Below, piece after piece: positions 36,825-46,413 of a stretch of 58,516 nucleotides of DNA (positions are counted from its first letter, which is position 1; each line of letters starts with the position of its first letter). This stretch comes from Rubrobacteraceae bacterium. Its GTDB lineage: Bacteria; Actinomycetota; Rubrobacteria; Rubrobacterales; Rubrobacteraceae. The notes below the pieces were generated by a model. It searched no databases. It saw only the letters and a program-made list of their open reading frames with translations, and was not told where the DNA came from. The translations under genes were made by a program, and so were the position numbers. The stretch lies in NCBI GenBank assembly GCA_023511405.1, contig JAIMBO010000005.1, forward strand, positions 1-58,516. The letters are read 5' to 3'.

Positions 36825-37322
36825 TTACGCCTCTTCCGGTGGCCGGGCGAGGATCCTTCCCCGCTCCAGGTCCACCTCGGTTACGTGTTCCCGGGTGAAG
36901 GGAAGGTAAGACTCACCACCCCGGCCGTGGACGACGAGCACCTCGTGCGCCGGGGTCTCGAAGGTCTCCGTGACCATCCCGATGGTCTCCCCGGATCCGG
37001 AGACGACCTCGAGTCCGATGAGGTCTCCCACGTAGTATTCCTCCTCGTCGGGCTCGTCCAGCTCCGTGCGGTCGAGCAACATCTCCTGTCCGCGCAGCTT
37101 AGAAGCCTCCTCGCGGCTCTCTACGCCGTCGAGGTCCACGAGGAATCCTTTCGGGGTGGATCGGCTGCGCAGGATCCTGCGTCTCCTCTCCGCCACGAAC
37201 GGCTCGACCCCCTCGCGCAGGTGCCGTCCCGAGCCGAAGGCCCTGACGCGCACGGTACCCCGCACGCCGTGCGGAGCCAGGATCCTGCCGATGGTGACCG
37301 GGTCAGAGGGCTCCCGGTGCAA
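36825..37322 (-). CDS. rimM: 16S rRNA processing protein RimM
   Basis: A 165-residue 30S maturation factor. The N-terminal domain reads IGRILAPHGVRGTVRV (about 10-25); the PRC-barrel part has YYVGDLIGLEVV (about 90-101) and ends with a DLERGRILARPPEEA tail. There is no ATG near the N-terminus. TTG 37322, overlapping the khpA stop by 7 bases, is the best available start; sequence further upstream in the frame belongs to khpA. Confidence 0.92.
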   Translation of the reverse strand: MHREPSDPVTIGRILAPHGVRGTVRVRAFGSGRHLREGVEPFVAERRRRILRSRSTPKGFLVDLDGVESREEASKLRGQEMLLDRTELDEPDEEEYYVGDLIGLEVVSGSGETIGMVTETFETPAHEVLVVHGRGGESYLPFTREHVTEVDLERGRILARPPEEA

Positions 37323-37327
37323 GGTTC

Positions 37328-37567
37328 CTAGTCCAGAACCTCCACCGTCACCCGGCGCTCGGCCTTCACGGAGGCGGCCTTCATGACCTTGCGGATCGCG
37401 TTTATCGTCCGGCCGCCCTTGCCGATGACCTTGCCCATGTCCTCGCTCGCGACCCGTAGCGTGAGGCTGACCCGGCTCCCCCGCTCCTCGCCGGAGATCT
37501 CGATGCTCCGCGGATCGTCGACGAGCCCCTCGACCAGAAACCGCAGCAGATCCTCGAACTGCCGCAT
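37328..37567 (-). CDS. khpA: KH-domain RNA-binding protein KhpA
   Basis: A 79-residue single-KH protein. The GxxG loop lies in VIGKGGRTINAIRKVMKAA (about 51-69). KhpA, usually with KhpB, binds many small RNAs and mRNAs and affects cell elongation in Gram-positive bacteria. It sits 9 bases after rpsP and overlaps rimM, its usual place. Confidence 0.93.
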   Translation of the reverse strand: MRQFEDLLRFLVEGLVDDPRSIEISGEERGSRVSLTLRVASEDMGKVIGKGGRTINAIRKVMKAASVKAERRVTVEVLD

Positions 37568-37576
37568 GCCTCCCTC

Positions 37577-37819
37577 CTAGAGGACCCCGGAGATCTCGAG
37601 CAGCTTGCGCACCTGGTCGGTGGGCTGGGCGCCCTTGGCGAGCCACTCCCGCGCCTTCTCGGTGTCTATCTGTATGTCCGAGGGGTTGGTGCGCGGGTTG
37701 TAGGTGCCGATCCGCTCTATGAACCGGCCGTCCCGGGGGCTGCGCGAATCGGCCACGACGACCCGGTAGAACGGGTTCCTGTTGGACCCGAACCTGGCAA
37801 GCCTTATCTTCACCGCCAT
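37577..37819 (-). CDS. rpsP: 30S ribosomal protein S16
   Basis: An 80-residue S16. The N-terminus [20 protein letters not shown] and [16 protein letters not shown] are diagnostic, and the C-terminus ends with the [18 protein letters not shown] segment. ATG 37819 is used; the frame continues open upstream only as out-of-phase sequence of ffh. Confidence 0.96.
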   Translation of the reverse strand: MAVKIRLARFGSNRNPFYRVVVADSRSPRDGRFIERIGTYNPRTNPSDIQIDTEKAREWLAKGAQPTDQVRKLLEISGVL

Positions 37820-37842
37820 GTCATCACCTTCCTTCTCTTCTC

Positions 37843-39159
37843 TCAGAACGGGACTTTCGGGAAACCTCTCCCCTTGCCCATCTGCCGCATCATCTTCTGC
37901 ATCTCGCCGAACTGCTTGACGAGCTTCTGCACCTCCTGCGGGCTCGTTCCCGAGCCGCGGGCGATCCTGCGCACCCGGCTCGGGTTGTGCAACAGCTTGG
38001 GGTTTCGCCGCTCCTGCGGGGTCATCGAGGTTATGATGGCCTCGACCCTCCCCATCACCCGGTCGTCTATCTCGACGTCCTTCAGCTGCCGGCCGAGGCC
38101 GGGGATCATACCGAGCAGCCCCGAGAGCGGCCCCATCCTCTTTATCATCTGCATCTGCTTGAGGAAGTCCTCGAAGGTGAACTTCCCGCTCATGAGCTTC
38201 CTGCCCTGCTCCTCGGCCTGCTCGCGGTCCATCTGGGCCTCGGCCTTCTCTATGAGCGTCAGGACGTCCCCCATCCCGAGGATGCGTCCGGCCATCCTGT
38301 CGGGGTAGAAGTAGTCGAACTCGCTCATCTTCTCGCCCTCGGAGGCGAACTTTATCGGCCGCCCGGTGACCGAGACGACCGAGAGCGCGGCCCCGCCGCG
38401 GGCATCGCCGTCGAGCTTGGTGAGGATCATGCCGTCGAAGTCCGCGTACTCCTGGAAGGCCTGCGCGACCTCCACGGCGTTCTGCCCGGTGACGACGTCG
38501 AGCACGAGCAGGACAGAGTGCGGCTTTATCCGCTCGCGCACCCGCCGCAGTTCCTCCATCATCTGCTCGTCGACGACCTGCCGCCCCGCGGTATCCACGA
38601 TGACGAAGTCGTACCCCTCGTCCTTGGCACGCCTGATGCCGCGCTCGGCGATGTCTTCGGGCGCGGGCTCGGTACCCTCGCTGTAGACCGGGACCCTCAG
38701 CTCGCGCCCTATCTGCTCGAGCTGGTCTATGGCGGCCGGACGGTAGGTGTCGCAGGCGATGAGGTAGGGGTGCTTGCCCATCTTCCTGACGAAGAGCGCG
38801 AGTTTGCCGGCTGCGGTCGTCTTCCCGTGCCCGTTGAGTCCCGCGAGCATCACGACCGTCGGCGGTCGGGAGGCGAAGGTGAGCTTGCTCGCCGTCCCGC
38901 CCATCAGGTTCGCGAGCTCCTCGTTGACGATCTTGACGACCTGCTGACCCGGTGAGAGCGCCTTCGAGACCTCCGCCCCGGTCGCCCGCTCGCGCACGTT
39001 GGAGACGAACTCCTTGACGACGTTGTAGTTGACGTCGGCCTCGAGCAGCGCGAGGCGTATCTCGCGCGTGACCTTCTTTACCTGATCCTCCGTGAGGGTC
39101 CCGCTGCTGCGTACGCCCTCGAGAGCGGTGTTCAGCCTGTCGCTTAAAGTGTCGAACAT
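37843..39159 (-). CDS. ffh: Signal recognition particle protein Ffh
   Basis: A 438-residue SRP GTPase that binds signal peptides and SRP RNA. The N domain helix bundle is followed by the G domain: G1 [14 protein letters not shown] (about 105-118; the usual sequence has Gln-Gly-[SA] here), [17 protein letters not shown]3 DTAGRQ, G4 [10 protein letters not shown]. The C-terminal M domain is Met-rich ([20 protein letters not shown] and the final [15 protein letters not shown]). It lies between ftsY and rpsP. Confidence 0.96.
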   Translation of the reverse strand: MFDTLSDRLNTALEGVRSSGTLTEDQVKKVTREIRLALLEADVNYNVVKEFVSNVRERATGAEVSKALSPGQQVVKIVNEELANLMGGTASKLTFASRPPTVVMLAGLNGHGKTTAAGKLALFVRKMGKHPYLIACDTYRPAAIDQLEQIGRELRVPVYSEGTEPAPEDIAERGIRRAKDEGYDFVIVDTAGRQVVDEQMMEELRRVRERIKPHSVLLVLDVVTGQNAVEVAQAFQEYADFDGMILTKLDGDARGGAALSVVSVTGRPIKFASEGEKMSEFDYFYPDRMAGRILGMGDVLTLIEKAEAQMDREQAEEQGRKLMSGKFTFEDFLKQMQMIKRMGPLSGLLGMIPGLGRQLKDVEIDDRVMGRVEAIITSMTPQERRNPKLLHNPSRVRRIARGSGTSPQEVQKLVKQFGEMQKMMRQMGKGRGFPKVPF

Positions 39160-39162
39160 CTC

Positions 39163-40293
39163 CTAGAGCTCCCCGAACAAAGCTTCCGCGAACTGCCGGG
39201 CGTCGAACGGGTGCAGATCCTCGACCTTCTCCCCCACCGAGACGAGCTTTATCGGCACCCCGATCTCGTTGGCTATCGCAAGCGCGATGCCGCCCTTGGC
39301 CGTTCCGTCGAGCTTGGTCAACACGATGCCGCTCACCCCTATGGCCTCCTTGAACATCTTGGCCTGCCTCAACCCGTTCTGCCCGGTGGTCGCATCCACC
39401 GTGAGCAGCACCTCGTGCGGGGCCCCGGGCAGCTGCCGGCCGATGACCCTCCCTATCTTCTCCATCTCGGCCATGAGGTTGAGCTTGGTGTGCAGCCTCC
39501 CCGCGGTGTCCACGATCAGAACGTCCATCCCCTCCCTCTTTGCGGCCTCGACGGCCTCGTGCGCCACGGAGGCCGCGTCGGCGCCGCGCTGCCGGGCGAT
39601 GACCGGCGCCCCGGTCTTCCTGCCCCACTCCTGCAGCTGCTCTATCGCCGCGGCCCGGAAGGTATCCCCGGCCGCGAGCATCACCTTCCCCGGCAGGAAG
39701 TTGACCAGCTTGCCTATCGTGGTGGTCTTCCCGGTCCCGTTGACCCCGACCATCAGGATGACCGTGGGCTTGTGCGAGACGTCGAGCTCGACGGGCCCGG
39801 AGAGCATCCTCTCGGCCTTCTGCACGAGAAGCTCCCGGAGCTCCTCCCCGCTCGTGATGTTGCGCCTGAGAGCCTCCTGTTCGAGCTCCCCGACGAGCTT
39901 CGCCGTGGTCGTCACCCCGACGTCGGAGGCTATGAGGATCTCCTCGACCCTCTCCCAAAACTCTTCGTCCTCGGCGTCCTTGAACTCGGCCACCGCCGCG
40001 TTCAGCTGCCCGACGACCGACTCCCGGCTCTTCCGTAGCCCCTGCCTGAGGCGGCCGAACCAACCGGCCTCTTCCCGGTCTTCGTGCTCTTCGCGACCTT
40101 CTTCCTGCGCTACTCGCGCCGCCTCCGCTTCACGCGGCGCAGGCTCCTCCTCCCGCACCGCTTCGGGCTCCTCACGGGCAGGGGGAGCGGCCTCCGCCGC
40201 ATCCTCCTGTCGCTCCTCCGCGGCCTCTATCCGAGGAGGTTCGGCTTCGGGCTCTCTCTTCCTCCTGAAAAAGTTGCGCCAGGAACGGGCCAT
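39163..40293 (-). CDS. ftsY: Signal recognition particle receptor FtsY
   Basis: A 376-residue SRP receptor GTPase at the membrane. Residues about 10-75 form a Glu/Arg-rich acidic A domain; the amphipathic [15 protein letters not shown] helix (about 77-91) is the likely membrane-targeting element. The G domain has G1 [26 protein letters not shown]-type [15 protein letters not shown]3 DTAGRLHTK and G4 [11 protein letters not shown] chose ATG 40293, 11 bases after smc. The C-terminal GVGEKVEDL-type motif reads [13 protein letters not shown]. Confidence 0.96.
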   Translation of the reverse strand: MARSWRNFFRRKREPEAEPPRIEAAEERQEDAAEAAPPAREEPEAVREEEPAPREAEAARVAQEEGREEHEDREEAGWFGRLRQGLRKSRESVVGQLNAAVAEFKDAEDEEFWERVEEILIASDVGVTTTAKLVGELEQEALRRNITSGEELRELLVQKAERMLSGPVELDVSHKPTVILMVGVNGTGKTTTIGKLVNFLPGKVMLAAGDTFRAAAIEQLQEWGRKTGAPVIARQRGADAASVAHEAVEAAKREGMDVLIVDTAGRLHTKLNLMAEMEKIGRVIGRQLPGAPHEVLLTVDATTGQNGLRQAKMFKEAIGVSGIVLTKLDGTAKGGIALAIANEIGVPIKLVSVGEKVEDLHPFDARQFAEALFGEL

Positions 40294-40304
40294 AGCGCCG
40301 GACT

Positions 40305-43300
40305 CTACTCTCCTTTTAGACGTTTGGACACAACCGCAGTGGCCCCGGTCCCGTCCACGGATACGCCGTAGAGGACGTCGGCCGAGGCCATGGTGCGCTT
40401 CTGGTGGGTGACCAGAAGTATCTGGCCCTTCGCGCGGTAAGAGTCTACCACAGAGAGAAAGCGAGCCAGGCTGAGATCGTCGAGCGCGGCCTCCGCCTCG
40501 TCGAGCATGCAGAACCACCCCGACTCCCGAGCTCCGCCGAGAAAGATGCTGAAGAGAAACGCGAGCGCGATCAGCGACCTCTCCCCGCCAGAGAGCACGC
40601 GCAGCGGCTTCCATCCCCTACGGCCTATCCCGACCGCTATCTCCACCCCCTCCTCGGAGAGCTCGAGCCTGCCCCGCCCACCGGACATCATGCGCGGGAC
40701 CATGCCTTCGAAGGTCTCGCGTACCCGTTCGAAGGTGCTCAGGAAACGACGCTCTATCTCCTGGTCTATCTCTCGTATTATGCGTTTTATATCCGCGGCG
40801 GCCGCTTCGGCGTCCTCGCGCTGGGAGACGAGGAAACGGTGTCGCTCGCGCAGCTGTTCCTGCTGGGAGATGGCGAGCAGGTTGACATCTCCGAAGTTCT
40901 TGAGGCGGCGAGCGAGTTCGCGTCTCTCCCGCTCCGTATCGGGACCGAGATCTTCAGCCTTCCGACGTGCCTCCTCCAGGGTAGCGCCCCACTCGGAGTG
41001 CAGCTCTTCCCGCGCCGCCTCGGCGCCGCGTTCGGCGCGGTGCAGTTCGTCCGCGAGGCGCTCGCGCTCTCCGCGGGCTTCGGCGATCTCCCCGGCCAGC
41101 CCGGCCGCGCTGGAGGCGAGATCCTCTTGCAGACGGCCGAGTCTCCGGCGTCTCTCGCCGGCCTGCTCGCGGGTGCGCCGCAGCGCCTCCTTCATCTCCG
41201 ACAGCCTATCGGAGAGGGAGGCGCAGACGTCGAGCGTCCGTCGGGCGAGGTTCTCCAGAACCCCTGCGTCCGGAGTCGGGGCGGCCGCGGAGGAGCGTCT
41301 CACGGTGTGCAGGAGACGTTCGTGGCGTCTCTCGAGAGAGTGCAGTACCCGGCGTCCATCGGCGAGTTCGTGTTCGGTGGTACGCAGGCTCTCCCGTGCG
41401 TTCGCCCGGGCGGACGCGGCCTCCGAAGCCTCCTTCTCGGCTTCGCGCAGCTCGCGCGCCACAGCGGCGAGCCTCTCCTCTTCGGCGGAGATCTCCCGGG
41501 CGAGCGCTCCCGCCCGTTCCCTATGCCCGCGCGCCCTCTCCCGCGAACGACGTTCCGAGGCCGCGAGGCGCTCCGCGCGGGAGGCGAGGAGGTCCCTGGC
41601 ATCGAGGAGCCTCCTGCAGAGAGCATCGAGCTCGGAGGAAGCACGGGAGAGTCCACGCAAAACTTCGGTGGTGCGCGACAAACCGCTCCACGCCTCATCC
41701 AGCATGACCTCCGGCCCACGCTCTAGGTCGGCAAGCCTCTTCTCCTCCCGGCGGATACGACCCTCGCGCTCGAAGAACCCCGAGCCGCCGCGAGCCACGC
41801 TGGCCCGCGTCAGGCGCAGCCCCTCCGGCGTCACGAAGACGTGGCCGTTCGAGAGCTCGGCGCCGGAAGGATCCTCGACGACGTAGATACCGCAGAGGAT
41901 CCTGCGTATCGGCTCCGAGTAGCGCGGGTCGGTGACCTCGATACACTCCCACAGCGGCAGGCCGGGGAGGGCACCTTCCTCCTCGACCGGGCTCGCATCG
42001 AGGCGGACCGCCACCCTCTCGGATCCGGTGACCAGCCGCAGACCCGCGCCGAGATCGTCCGCCAGCACCCCATCTCCGAGCTCCCGCAGGGCTGCGTCCA
42101 CGGCCGACTCGAAACCGGGGCGGGCCCGGATCACCTCGCGCAGCCTGATCGAGGTCCCCGCGCTCTCCCGGCCAGCACGCAGCCTCCTGAGGGTGGATTC
42201 GGCGCTCCCGCGTATCGCCGCGAGCGCTCCCTGGCGCTCACGGGCCGCGGTGAGCAGGCCCTCGAGATCACGCCGGCGCTCGGATATGCGCCGTTGCAGC
42301 CCGGAAGTCCGGTTTTGAAGCCCCGTGGGATCCTTCGTCCGGCGCAGGGTCCCCGGCAGGCGCTCGAGCCTCTCGAGCAGATGGTCCGGCATGTGGCTGC
42401 TGGAAGCATCCTCGGACATCTGCTCCAGCCGGGCCCGAAGCCGCTCCAGCCCGAGCGCGATCTTCTCCCTCTCACCGGAGAGAGCCTCCACCCTCTCGCG
42501 TGCCGCGCGCAGCTCCTTCCCGGCCCGGTCCGCCGCCTCGAGCCTCCTGGCCCGTTCAGCCTCGAAAGCCTCCACGCGCCGGCGAGCCTTCCCCAGAGCC
42601 TTCGCCACCTCCTCCAGCCTCTCCCGGAGCACGGCCTCCGGCCTTGACACCCCGCGTCCCAGCCCCTCCAGACGGACGGAAGCCCGCTCGAGGCGCACGG
42701 AGAGACGCCGCAGGCGCTCCTGACACCCCTCGATCGCACCGAAGGTCGCATCCTGGCGAGAGAGCTCCTCTTCGATCCTTACGAGATCTTCGGAGAGGCG
42801 ATCCCGCCGCGCGCGCAGTTCGCTCTCCCGCTTCGAGAGCTCGTGCACCCTCGCTTCCGCCCGCCGGAGCTCCCGCCTCCGGCGTTCGAGATCCCGGCTC
42901 GCCAGCCGGTAGAGGTGCGCCAGGCTCAGGCTCCGGTAGCGGGCTTCCAGCTCCCGGTACTCACGGGCCGCCTCGGCCTCGCGTTCTATCCTGCGCAGTT
43001 GGGATGCGATCTCGGCCTCCATCTGGCGGCTCTTCTCGAGCTGGTCGCTGGCCTGCTCCAGCCTCCTCGCCGCCGCCACCCTGCGCCTGCGGTACACACC
43101 CAGACCGGCAGCCTCCTCGAGCGCATCCCTCGCGGCCGAAGCCCCACCGGTGACTATCGATCCGACGGCCCCCTGACGAACGATGCTGTGCCGCCCCACT
43201 CCTGCCTCCCCGGCGACCGCGCGAACGTCCACGAGGCGGGCCGAAGAGCCGTTTATCCGGTAGGAATTCTGCCCGTCACGAGAGATGCGCCGGGTGATGG

Positions 43301-43592
43301 AGACCTCTTCGTACGGCAGCGAGATCTCCCCGGAAGAGTTGTCGAAGACCAGCGTGACCTCCGCCACGGCCGCCGGTTTCAGGGTCTCTGAGCCGGAGAA
43401 GATCACTTCGGACATCGAGCCGGCCCTCAAGAGGCTCGGGCTCTGCTCACCGAGCGCGAAGAGCACCGCGTCGGTGATGTTGCTCTTGCCGGAGCCGTTG
43501 GGACCGATGATCGCGGTCACTCCCTTCTCCAGCGGCATCCGCACCGGCCGCACGAAGGTCTTGAAGCCCTTTATGTAGATGTCCTTGAGCAT
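40305..43592 (-). CDS. smc: Chromosome segregation ATPase SMC
   Basis: A 1095-residue SMC ATPase, core of the condensin complex. N-terminal Walker A is IIGPNGSGKSNITDAV (about residues 28-43). Two long coiled coils flank a hinge at about 470-600. The C-terminal lobe has signature LSGGERSLIALAFLF and Walker B FCMLDEAEAALDD. The protein is somewhat shorter than B. subtilis SMC (about 1186), with shorter arms. smc-ftsY-ffh is the usual order; rnc, normally just upstream, is displaced to 46.4 kb by aceA and a LysR gene. Its ATP-binding partners ScpA/ScpB are not in this window. Confidence 0.96.
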   Translation of the reverse strand: MLKDIYIKGFKTFVRPVRMPLEKGVTAIIGPNGSGKSNITDAVLFALGEQSPSLLRAGSMSEVIFSGSETLKPAAVAEVTLVFDNSSGEISLPYEEVSITRRISRDGQNSYRINGSSARLVDVRAVAGEAGVGRHSIVRQGAVGSIVTGGASAARDALEEAAGLGVYRRRRVAAARRLEQASDQLEKSRQMEAEIASQLRRIEREAEAAREYRELEARYRSLSLAHLYRLASRDLERRRRELRRAEARVHELSKRESELRARRDRLSEDLVRIEEELSRQDATFGAIEGCQERLRRLSVRLERASVRLEGLGRGVSRPEAVLRERLEEVAKALGKARRRVEAFEAERARRLEAADRAGKELRAARERVEALSGEREKIALGLERLRARLEQMSEDASSSHMPDHLLERLERLPGTLRRTKDPTGLQNRTSGLQRRISERRRDLEGLLTAARERQGALAAIRGSAESTLRRLRAGRESAGTSIRLREVIRARPGFESAVDAALRELGDGVLADDLGAGLRLVTGSERVAVRLDASPVEEEGALPGLPLWECIEVTDPRYSEPIRRILCGIYVVEDPSGAELSNGHVFVTPEGLRLTRASVARGGSGFFEREGRIRREEKRLADLERGPEVMLDEAWSGLSRTTEVLRGLSRASSELDALCRRLLDARDLLASRAERLAASERRSRERARGHRERAGALAREISAEEERLAAVARELREAEKEASEAASARANARESLRTTEHELADGRRVLHSLERRHERLLHTVRRSSAAAPTPDAGVLENLARRTLDVCASLSDRLSEMKEALRRTREQAGERRRRLGRLQEDLASSAAGLAGEIAEARGERERLADELHRAERGAEAAREELHSEWGATLEEARRKAEDLGPDTERERRELARRLKNFGDVNLLAISQQEQLRERHRFLVSQREDAEAAAADIKRIIREIDQEIERRFLSTFERVRETFEGMVPRMMSGGRGRLELSEEGVEIAVGIGRRGWKPLRVLSGGERSLIALAFLFSIFLGGARESGWFCMLDEAEAALDDLSLARFLSVVDSYRAKGQILLVTHQKRTMASADVLYGVSVDGTGATAVVSKRLKGE

Positions 43593-43601
43593 CCTGCGCG
43601 A

Positions 43602-43631
43602 ATTCTACGTGCTTTCCCCCCGGTAAGCACG
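43602..43631 (-). promoter_or_regulatory. Probable smc promoter with an inverted repeat in the spacer
   Basis: Minus-strand TAGAAT (43607-43602) is a good -10 about 10 bases before smc. A 7-bp inverted repeat CGTGCTT/AAGCACG (43608-43614/43625-43631) occupies the spacer and could be an operator. No clear -35. Confidence 0.4.
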
Positions 43632-43657
43632 CCGGAAAATCCCGCAAAGCGCCGCTC

Positions 43658-43691
43658 AAAAAGCTCCGGGGGAGCATTTGCTCCCCCGGAG
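43658..43691 (-). terminator. Intrinsic terminator after aceA
   Basis: CTCCGGGGGAGCA (43664-43676) and TGCTCCCCCGGAG (43679-43691) form a 13-base perfect inverted repeat. On the minus strand it is followed by C and TTTTT (43662-43658). It separates aceA from smc. Confidence 0.88.
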
Positions 43692-43718
43692 TCCGGCTCT
43701 GCCGCGGCTCTCCGTTGC

Positions 43719-45014
43719 TCAGCCGCGCTCTCGGCTGACCTCGAACTGGGCCTCCTCGGTCGAGCCGGTGAGCGCCGTGGTCGAGGCGAGCCCCCCGGCG
43801 ACGACCTGCGCGACGTCGTCGAAGTAGCCGGCCCCGACCTCGCGCTGGTGCCTGGTGGCGGTGTAGCCGCGCTCCTCCGCCTCGAACTCGGCCCGTTGCA
43901 GGCGGGCGTAGGCCGCCATACCTTCGTCGCGGTAACCGTCGGCGAGGTCGAACATGGAGTAGTTGAGCGCGTGGAACCCGGCGAGGGTGACGAACTGGAA
44001 GCGGTAACCCATCTCTCCGAGCTTCTCCTGGAAGCTCGCGATCTCCTCCTCGGAGAGGTTGCGCTCCCAGTTGAACGAGGGCGAACAGTTGTAGGCGAGC
44101 AGCTTCCCGGGATAACGTTCGTGGATCCCCTCCGCGAACTCCCGCGCCTCCCCCAGGTCCGGCGTGGACGTCTCGCACCAGATGACGTCCGCGTAAGGAG
44201 CGTAGGCTATCCCGCGGGCGATGGCGTGCTCGAGCCCGTTTCTCACCCGGTAGAAGCCCTCCACCGTCCTCTCGCCCGTTATGAACGGCTCGTCCGCCGG
44301 GTCGACGTCGGAGGTTATCAGCTTGGCGGCCTCCGCGTCGGTGCGGGCGATGATCACCGTCGGAACCCCCATGACGTCCGCGGCGAGCCGGGCCGAGATG
44401 AGGTTCCGTATCGCCTGGGAGGTGGGGAGCAGAACCTTCCCGCCCATGTGCCCGCACTTCTTCTCCGAGGAAAGCTGATCCTCGAAGTGCACCCCGGCGG
44501 CCCCGGCCTCGATCATGGCCTTCATCAGCTCGAAGACGTTGAGCGCCCCGCCGAACCCGGCCTCGGCGTCGGCGACTATTGGAGCGTACCAGTAGACGCC
44601 GTCCCTGCCCTCGGCGTGGTGTATCTCATCGGCCCTCCTGAGCGCCCGGTTGATGCGCCGCACGAGCTCGGGCGCGCTGTTGGCCGGGTAGAGGCTCTGA
44701 TCCGGGTAGGTCTGCCCGGCGAGGTTGGCGTCGGCGGCGACCTGCCAGCCGGAGAGGTAGATGGCCTCCAGACCGGCCTTGACCTGCTGGACGGCCTGGT
44801 TCCCGGTCATCGCACCCAGAGCCCGCACGAACGGACGCTCGTGCATCAGCCTCCAGAGCCTCTCCGCTCCCATCCTGGCCAGCGTGTGCTCGAAGCGCAC
44901 CGACCCCGCGAGCCGGGAGACGTCCTCGGCGGAGTAGGGACGCTCGATCCCCTCCCACCGCTCATCCTCCCAGCTCTTCTCTATCTCCGTCGGATCCATC
45001 CCAGACATCGTCAC
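43719..45014 (-). CDS. aceA: Isocitrate lyase
   Basis: A 431-residue enzyme that splits isocitrate into glyoxylate and succinate, the entry to the glyoxylate shunt for growth on C2 units. The catalytic Cys motif [14 protein letters not shown] is at about residues 184-197, with [11 protein letters not shown] just before it and the TPSPSFNW-like substrate loop [11 protein letters not shown] near 322. Length is standard. GTG 45014 has GGAGG five bases upstream. It is followed by a strong terminator and preceded by a small unknown gene and a divergent LysR gene. It may work with the acetoacetate-forming operon at 47-58 kb. Confidence 0.95.
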   Translation of the reverse strand: MTMSGMDPTEIEKSWEDERWEGIERPYSAEDVSRLAGSVRFEHTLARMGAERLWRLMHERPFVRALGAMTGNQAVQQVKAGLEAIYLSGWQVAADANLAGQTYPDQSLYPANSAPELVRRINRALRRADEIHHAEGRDGVYWYAPIVADAEAGFGGALNVFELMKAMIEAGAAGVHFEDQLSSEKKCGHMGGKVLLPTSQAIRNLISARLAADVMGVPTVIIARTDAEAAKLITSDVDPADEPFITGERTVEGFYRVRNGLEHAIARGIAYAPYADVIWCETSTPDLGEAREFAEGIHERYPGKLLAYNCSPSFNWERNLSEEEIASFQEKLGEMGYRFQFVTLAGFHALNYSMFDLADGYRDEGMAAYARLQRAEFEAEERGYTATRHQREVGAGYFDDVAQVVAGGLASTTALTGSTEEAQFEVSRERG

Positions 45015-45054
45015 CTGGACCTCCCTCGAAAGAAGACTCCGGTTCCCCGGATAC

Positions 45055-45279
45055 CTACGACGCAGCGCGTCTCTCAGACCGCTCTTCTCGCCACCCCTCC
45101 GCCGAAGAGATCGGCCTCACGTAGACCACACCACGCATAGGCCCGCCCCTCCAACGGTAGAGAACCTCGTAACGCTCGCGCCCGATCAGGACACGCCGCC
45201 CGATCTCCGGCATCTCAGGCTCGTATCCCGCACCGAGCACCTCCTCGGAGAACGCCTCCCTGTACTGCACCGGGATCAT
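45055..45279 (-). CDS. Unknown 74-residue protein upstream of aceA
   Basis: I do not recognise this protein. ATG 45279 has AAGGAGG eight bases upstream, better than the ATG 12 codons earlier, and gives 74 residues: an acidic N-terminal half and a strand-rich segment [19 protein letters not shown] (about 36-54), then a charged tail. No membrane segment or known motif. It is 40 bases before aceA and likely cotranscribed with it, so it could be an accessory or regulatory protein of the glyoxylate shunt. Confidence 0.65.
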   Translation of the reverse strand: MIPVQYREAFSEEVLGAGYEPEMPEIGRRVLIGRERYEVLYRWRGGPMRGVVYVRPISSAEGWREERSERRAAS

Positions 45280-45372
45280 CCCCAAAACCTCCTTCCTGGA
45301 ATGTGCGGGTATCACCCGATTACCAACTGCCAGAAAGGCTACCAGCCCCCTTGCTATTAATCCAATTGTTTG

Positions 45373-45401
45373 TTTACATATGAACGATAGAGAATTTTTA
45401 T
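45373..45401 (+). promoter_or_regulatory. Promoter of the LysR gene (divergent promoter region)
   Basis: TTTACA (45373-45378), a 17-base spacer and TTTTAT (45396-45401) lie about 20 bases before the LysR start. On the opposite strand the same AT-rich stretch contains a TTCATA-17-ATTAAT candidate for the small gene and aceA, so the two promoters may overlap. Confidence 0.5.
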
Positions 45402-45419
45402 ATCCAGCGAGGAGGACTG

Positions 45420-46379
45420 ATGCTTTTCAAGCAGATAGAGTGCTTTCTGGCGGTGGCGCGGCTGGGCAACGTGAGCCGGGCGGCGGAGGAGATGTTTCTC
45501 ACGCAGCCGACGCTCACGGCGAGGATAAAGGCTCTGGAGGAGGAACTCGGAGCTCAGTTGTTCGCGAGGACGAGCCGGGGGATGCGGCTGACGGAGGCCG
45601 GCAAGGAGTTTCTGCCGCACGCCGAGCGTGTGATGAAGAGCGTCGAGGAGGGCCGGCGGAAGATAGAAGAATTAAACGGGCTGACGGGTGGTCGGCTCGT
45701 CATCGGATCTTCGCCGGGGGTAAGCACCTACGCGCTGCCGGCGCTTCTGGAGCGTTTCTCCGGGGCGTATCCGAAGGTTTCGATCTCGGTGAGGACCGGG
45801 CATTCGGAGGACGTGCTGCAGATGGTGCTCGACGACGAGGTGCAGCTGGGGCTTGCGCGCGAGATGCAGCACGCCGAGGTGGAGAGCATACCACTTTATG
45901 AAGACGAGCTGGTCCTCGTGGTCTATCCAGAACACGCCTTCACGGAGAAGGGGACGGCAACGCTCGGCGAGGTGAGCAGAGAGCAGATCGTCATGTTCGA
46001 CACCGCGTCGAGCTACTACGGCCTCACCCGCGACCTGTTGCGCAAAGCCGGAGTCACCCGGTTCCGCACCCTCGAGCTGGACAACATAGAGGCGGCCAAG
46101 CGGATGGTCGAGCATCGCCTGGGGGTCGCGTTTTTGCCCCGCACCGCCGTGGTCCGGGCGGTCGAAGCCGGGAGGCTGTGCATCATAGAGCTGGAGGACG
46201 CGCCGAGGACGCGCCGGCCGATCGTGGCGCTCCGGCGCAAGGATCTCCCCTCCCCTCCCCCGGTTGAAGCCTTCCTGGAGATCGCCTCCCAGATGGGACA
46301 GAAGAAGAGCCGGGCGGAGCTCTCTCCGGCCCTCGCGGCAGAGTTCGAGAACCTGCAGCTCATGGACCTCTTCACTTAA
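45420..46379 (+). CDS. LysR-family transcriptional regulator
   Basis: A 319-residue LysR-type regulator. The winged helix-turn-helix is at about residues 1-60 (IECFLAVARLGNVSRAAEEM, then FLTQPTLTARIKALEEELGA), followed by a type-2 periplasmic-binding-like effector domain (about 90-295). ATG 45420 has GGAGGA just upstream. It is divergent from the small gene and aceA, the classic layout in which a LysR protein controls its neighbour and itself. The glyoxylate-shunt link is inferred only from position. It is convergent with rnc. Confidence 0.92.
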   Translation: MLFKQIECFLAVARLGNVSRAAEEMFLTQPTLTARIKALEEELGAQLFARTSRGMRLTEAGKEFLPHAERVMKSVEEGRRKIEELNGLTGGRLVIGSSPGVSTYALPALLERFSGAYPKVSISVRTGHSEDVLQMVLDDEVQLGLAREMQHAEVESIPLYEDELVLVVYPEHAFTEKGTATLGEVSREQIVMFDTASSYYGLTRDLLRKAGVTRFRTLELDNIEAAKRMVEHRLGVAFLPRTAVVRAVEAGRLCIIELEDAPRTRRPIVALRRKDLPSPPPVEAFLEIASQMGQKKSRAELSPALAAEFENLQLMDLFT

Positions 46380-46390
46380 GAACCGGGAAC

Positions 46391-46413
46391 GAGCGTTACG
46401 GAATCCTACGCTC
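46391..46413. terminator. Weak inverted repeat between convergent lysR and rnc
   Basis: GAGCGT (46391-46396) and ACGCTC (46408-46413) flank an 11-base loop at the meeting point of the two genes. No T run follows on either strand, so its role in termination is doubtful. Confidence 0.25.

Noticed and set aside
37577-40063. 828-codon minus-strand frame spanning rpsP, ffh and part of ftsY
   Set aside because: Only its last 80 codons (rpsP) are meaningful; the rest is an out-of-phase reading of ffh and ftsY.
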